A stretch of 8,872 bases of DNA from NCBI GenBank assembly GCA_011049465.1, contig DSBP01000047.1, positions 1 through 8,872 of the forward strand. The letters are read 5' to 3'. Under the pieces are notes generated by a model, which saw nothing but the letters and a program-made list of their open reading frames with translations, did not search any database and was not told the DNA's origin. Source of the stretch: a bacterium. Its GTDB lineage: Bacteria; Oederibacteriota; PGYV01; DSBP01. Below, piece after piece: positions 6,154 through 8,872 of the stretch (position 1 is the stretch's first letter; the number at the start of each line of letters is the position of its first letter). Both the position numbers and the translations under genes were made by a program.

Positions 6154-6665
6154 ATGGAAAAAATTCTTTGTATTCTGTCAACTCTGATATTGCTGTTTTT
6201 ATCACTGTTATCATGCGCTAAAAAGGATGCGCCCGCAGCGCCTGGGATGACGAACCATCCTGGTCTCCTGACTGCGCAAAGATAGCGTTTCAAAGCCACC
6301 GCGACGGGAATTGGCAAATCTACGTAATGGACGCGGACGGGTCGAACCAGGTAAACCTGTCAAACAACAGCGAGTATGATACTTCGCCAATCTGGTCGCC
6401 TGACGGGTCAAGAATAGCGTTTCAAAGCTACCGCAACGGGAATTCTGAAATATGTGTAATGAACGCGAACGGGTCAAACCAGGTAAACCTGACAAACAAC
6501 AGCGCGAATGAATTTTATTCAGCCTGGTCGCCCGACAGCACAAAGATAGCCTTTGCAAGCAACCGAGACGGCAATTATGAAATATATATAATGGACGCGG
6601 ACGGGTCGAACCAGACAAGGCTGACAAACAACACCGCAGGGGATGAGTATCCGTCCTGGAGATAA
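6154..6665 (+). pseudogene. TolB/PD40-type beta-propeller lipoprotein, frameshifted and short
   Basis: The 5' end has a consensus promoter, an AGGAGG ribosome site and an ATG at 6154. It starts a lipoprotein signal, MEKILCILSTLILLFLSLLSC, with the lipid Cys at residue 21. That frame ends at TAG 6283-6285. The propeller repeats are in the -1 frame, open from 6222 to the stop at 6663-6665. Their first readable repeat is WDDEPSWSPDCAKIAF, beginning at 6243. One base added, or a -1 ribosomal shift, between about 6222 and 6243 would join them. The repeats carry WSPD..IAF..(R)(D/N)GN.EIY.MDADGSNQ motifs of PD40 (TolB-like) blades. Only three blades and the first strand of a fourth exist, so even the repaired protein (about 170 residues) is too small for a closed six- or seven-blade propeller. 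It may be a deletion remnant, or a sequencing error may cause the shift. Confidence 0.7.
6261..6660 (+). repeat. 132-bp coding tandem repeat (propeller blades)
   Basis: The TGG codon of the WSPD (or final WR) motif recurs at 6261, 6393, 6525 and 6657, each exactly 132 bp (44 codons) apart. DNA identity between units is high, for example GGTCRAACCAGGTAAACCTG is shared by the first two units with one difference. This points to recent duplication or gene conversion among blades. Confidence 0.9.
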
Positions 6666-6955
6666 AATCCATTGTTAAAGGGGTAAGGGTCATCCACGAA
6701 CAACACCCCGGCAAAAACCTGTTTACAACTCTTCGAACGGGGGATATAATGATTTATATGGAAGGAAACACGTTTTATTCCGTTGCTGCGAATTCCACGG
6801 GCCTTCCGGCCGCCGTAGCCTGCGGCTGCTTTGGCGGAGGCGGCTAGCCCGGGGGCAAAGCGCGAACCGATTGGAACAGAAATACCCCGCGCTTTATCGC
6901 GGTAACGACAGCGCCGCACAGCCCGGGGACTTACAACAGGGAGTTTGAGGCTAGC
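6666..6955 (+). other. Degraded coding remnant upstream of the RHS ORF
   Basis: No intact gene is seen in these 290 bases. The RHS reading frame is open from at least 6665 to a TAG at 6845-6847, and open again from 6848 into the RHS ORF. The part before the TAG includes an ATG at 6749 giving 32 codons ending CGCFGGGG. The part after it reads TAPHSPGTYNREFEASMEYD, which continues naturally into the RHS protein. So RHS coding sequence extends at least about 80 nt upstream of the first in-frame ATG at 6956, and the true 5' end is lost or interrupted. Confidence 0.55.
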
Positions 6956-8455
6956 ATGGAGTACGATAAAATACATAATATTACGGTAAAGAGGCAGGAG
7001 GTTCGGGATGCGGTTAGCGGCGTAATGATGCCACTTCCTCAATACAGCCAGAACAACGCGTATGAATACGGGACGCAGCCGCATGCGGTGAAGCGGATAA
7101 CAAAGCAGGATGACCCGGGGTATGTTTTCAGGGAAAACACGCATGACAGCGACGGTAACCTGACGATGATAAGGCATCATAACAACGCTTGGGCGCGGAC
7201 TTTGGAGTGGGATGAGGAGAACAGGCTGACAACGGTGAGGAACCACGCGCCCGTGCCCGGGAGCGGCGGTATATATGAGCAGTACCGGTATGACCACAAG
7301 GGCGAGAGGCGGATTAAGTTTATGACAGGCCATGAGCTTGTTGTGTATCCGGTTACGATGTATATAAATCAGTTCGCGGCGTGTTCGGTGAACAGCGCTA
7401 ATGAACGGGAGAGGTTGATGAAGCACATCTTCGCGGGAAATCAGAGGGTGGCGAGCAAGGTTATTGTTGACCCTGACGAGGCAACGCCTGTTGAATTTAC
7501 CTTCTTCTACCACACAGACCACCTTGGCTCCACAACATACATGACAGACGCGGACGCTGCTGTGGTTGAGTATGTGGAGTACATGCCCTGGGGAGAGAGC
7601 TGGATGGAGGATGGAAGCAAACTGCCAAAGGACGGGTACAGGACTGTAAGCACTCCGTTCAGGTTTACGTCAAAAGAGCGGGATAGAACAGGCTTCTACT
7701 ACTTCGGAGCCCGCTACTACGACCCCATAACAGCCGTATGGCTGAGCCCGGACCCGATACTGGCGGCTTACATTGACGGCAGGGTTAATGATGGGATTTA
7801 TAACAGTCATAATCTTGCATTATATGCTTACAGTTACCAGAATCCTGTAAAATACATCGACGTGGATGGGAATTTTGTCGCGGGTACGGCAACTTTTAGT
7901 GTGCTTAAAGGAGACATGAGTACATTTAGAATACTCTCAAATTATAATCAGCAAATGCTTAAAACATCAGAAACAATCGGAAGCACAGGCTTGAGTTTTG
8001 TAGGGTTAGGAACTACAGGGAGTGGAATAAAAATGGGTGTTAATATAATTAGTCGTGGCGTTTCAATGAAAAGTCCGGGAACTATAATAGCAGGACTTTC
8101 TATATTCTCTGGAAACGTAGCAAGTTTCGGAAAACAAGCGCACGATTTGTTGGGCGGTACAAGCAGCCTAGAAATGGATGTTGCTTTTTCCGGTATTGAT
8201 ACGATTACAGGAGGCATTAGTCTACTTGCGCCGGGAGATATTTCAGGGAAGCTGTTAGGAGCCGGCAGTATTACCAAAAGCATGTATGATATGCAAAGTA
8301 TCAAATTCCCTTCAGGTGGTACGGCCGGGGCAGGGCCTCAGCCACAGAGTTTCTCGGAAATTATACAGCAAAACCTTTTTCCCGAATACTACGAAGCCGC
8401 CCAGAAAGAAATGCCCCCATACAATCCAAATCAGATATTATGGATGGGAAAATGA
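6956..8455 (+). CDS. RHS/YD-repeat protein, 5'-truncated, with variable C-terminal tip
   Basis: The ORF has 499 codons from the first ATG, but RHS-like sequence continues upstream, so this is the C-terminal part of a much larger protein or an orphan cassette. YD-type repeats lie at about residues 61-121 (HDSDGNLTMIRHHNNAW, TLEWDEENRLTTV, YRYDHKGERR). The RHS core follows at about 183-305: FYHTDHLGSTTYMTDADA, EYMPWGE, PFRFTSKERDRTGFYYFGAR, SPDP, YSYQNPVKYIDVDG. Residues 306-499 are a different, AT-rich tip with Gly-rich hydrophobic segments (about 341-366 and 375-391) and no nuclease, ADP-ribosyl or protease motif that I recognise. In RHS toxins the tip after the core is the effector, released by self-cleavage near the core end. 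Here the usual second DPxG is DVDG. The stop overlaps the next ATG. There is no convincing ribosome site at 6956. Confidence 0.8.
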   Translation: MEYDKIHNITVKRQEVRDAVSGVMMPLPQYSQNNAYEYGTQPHAVKRITKQDDPGYVFRENTHDSDGNLTMIRHHNNAWARTLEWDEENRLTTVRNHAPVPGSGGIYEQYRYDHKGERRIKFMTGHELVVYPVTMYINQFAACSVNSANERERLMKHIFAGNQRVASKVIVDPDEATPVEFTFFYHTDHLGSTTYMTDADAAVVEYVEYMPWGESWMEDGSKLPKDGYRTVSTPFRFTSKERDRTGFYYFGARYYDPITAVWLSPDPILAAYIDGRVNDGIYNSHNLALYAYSYQNPVKYIDVDGNFVAGTATFSVLKGDMSTFRILSNYNQQMLKTSETIGSTGLSFVGLGTTGSGIKMGVNIISRGVSMKSPGTIIAGLSIFSGNVASFGKQAHDLLGGTSSLEMDVAFSGIDTITGGISLLAPGDISGKLLGAGSITKSMYDMQSIKFPSGGTAGAGPQPQSFSEIIQQNLFPEYYEAAQKEMPPYNPNQILWMGK

Positions 8456-8802
8456 GCTGTTTGGATAAATTTTGGTTTTTAAATATAAAGTTGACAATCA
8501 TTCTTGTGGTTGTTGCGAATATTTATATAGTATTTCATATATTAGTGATAGGTGACTATTTGGACAAAACCTTGGTTGGGGAATTGCGTGTCTTGTTTTG
8601 GCCGGTTTTTGCAGTAAGCGCCGGAATTGTACCGATAATATTACTATTTATTATAGGTGTGCTGGGAAAACTGATTTACAGCAAAAAAACCATCAAATGC
8701 AAATGCGGCAATATAAGCAGGGCTGATAAATGGTATTGCGGGAAATGCGGGGAAAGATTGCTTGATGATGAAGTAATAAAACTTGACAAAAAAAAAGTTT
8801 AG
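8452..8802 (+). CDS. Small two-helix membrane protein with C-terminal zinc ribbon, candidate RHS immunity protein
   Basis: The start at 8452 overlaps the RHS stop in an ATGA, the usual sign of translational coupling; an in-frame ATG at 8440 would add four residues. The 116-residue protein has two predicted membrane helices (about 10-33 and 48-76). A Lys-rich segment follows (YSKKTIK), which places the C-terminus in the cytoplasm by the positive-inside rule. Residues 83-99 hold four cysteines, C83, C85, C96 and C99 (KCKCGN and WYCGKCG), a zinc-ribbon arrangement with a shortened first knuckle. Base composition is very AT-rich: 16 of 60 bases are G or C in 8461-8520. The RHS tip is also AT-poor in GC, while the RHS core is near 53%. 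Position, coupling and composition fit an immunity protein to the RHS tip, but no family is recognised, so that role is inferred. Confidence 0.7.
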   Translation: MSCLDKFWFLNIKLTIILVVVANIYIVFHILVIGDYLDKTLVGELRVLFWPVFAVSAGIVPIILLFIIGVLGKLIYSKKTIKCKCGNISRADKWYCGKCGERLLDDEVIKLDKKKV

Positions 8803-8872
8803 TAATTTGCGATGCGTGCGTGTGGATGGTGGACGAGAAGGTAAAGACATAACGTTTGTGCCGTTTTAGGAC

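Noticed and set aside
6216..6226. Programmed -1 frameshift heptamer in the propeller gene
   Set aside because: The run is CTAAAAAGG, only five A's, so it is not the canonical A_AAA_AAG, and no downstream stem-loop is evident; an indel is simpler.
6211..6714. Minus-strand open frame with internal repeats
   Set aside because: Its repeats are the antisense image of the 132-bp propeller blades.
6575..7522. Long minus-strand open frame of 315 codons opposite the RHS gene
   Set aside because: It lies antisense to clear YD-repeat and RHS core sequence, shows no recognisable domain or ribosome site, and is low-quality Arg/His/Pro-rich translation typical of a shadow frame.
8491..8496. TTGACA inside the small membrane gene as a separate promoter
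   Set aside because: No acceptable -10 box lies 15-19 nt downstream; it falls in AT-rich coding sequence where such matches are expected by chance.
8803..8872. Short open stretches after the last gene
   Set aside because: No frame has a ribosome site, useful length or recognisable motif before the window ends.

Overview
The window is bacterial, close to 50% GC in most places. It looks like a fragment from a diderm (Gram-negative-type), carbohydrate-degrading, probably uncultivated bacterium. The basis is two lipoprotein signal peptides, an RHS protein, a sigma-54 promoter, a secreted-type mannanase and an alpha-galactosidase. I cannot name the phylum from the sequence.

Layout. (1) Bases 1-2159, plus strand: the 3' part of a GH5 family beta-mannanase gene, a lipoprotein with a carbohydrate-binding-like beta-sandwich, and a glyoxalase-II-like metallo-beta-lactamase-fold hydrolase. 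Gaps are only 24 and 14 nt, so this is probably one operon. (2) A hairpin at 2166-2199 separates it from a convergent minus-strand unit. (3) Bases 2218-2700, minus strand: a PII signal protein gene (glnB) preceded by an 18-codon ORF with a consensus ribosome binding site. Directly upstream lies a textbook sigma-54 promoter (TGGCACGTCAATTGCT). (4) Bases 2701-3247 contain no gene that I can see. They hold an inverted TTAACC/GGTTAA cluster, three tandem copies of a 127-bp repeat carrying REP-like hairpin pairs with GTAG heads, and a sigma-70 promoter so close to the next ATG that the mRNA may be leaderless. (5) Bases 3248-6071, plus strand: an exported OB-fold plus peptidoglycan-binding-like protein, then, 1 nt after its stop, a GH36 alpha-galactosidase. 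(6) Bases 6076-6665: a perfect-consensus sigma-70 promoter and a frameshifted TolB/PD40-type beta-propeller lipoprotein gene. (7) Bases 6666-8802: a degraded 5' remnant, the C-terminal part of an RHS/YD-repeat protein with an AT-rich variable tip, and a small two-helix membrane protein with a zinc ribbon whose start overlaps the RHS stop by ATGA. This has the layout of a polymorphic toxin with its immunity gene. Bases 8803-8872 show no supportable gene.

How they fit together. The GH5 mannanase, the surface lipoprotein and the cytoplasmic GH36 enzyme make sense together as parts of galactomannan breakdown: backbone cleavage and polymer binding outside the cell, side-chain galactose removal inside. 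They are in different transcription units, so this is an inference. The sigma-54 promoter ties PII and the tiny ORF to nitrogen control. The most novel-looking points are the sigma-54-driven 18-residue ORF before glnB, whose PII lacks the usual uridylylated tyrosine, and the unclassified RHS tip with its candidate immunity protein.
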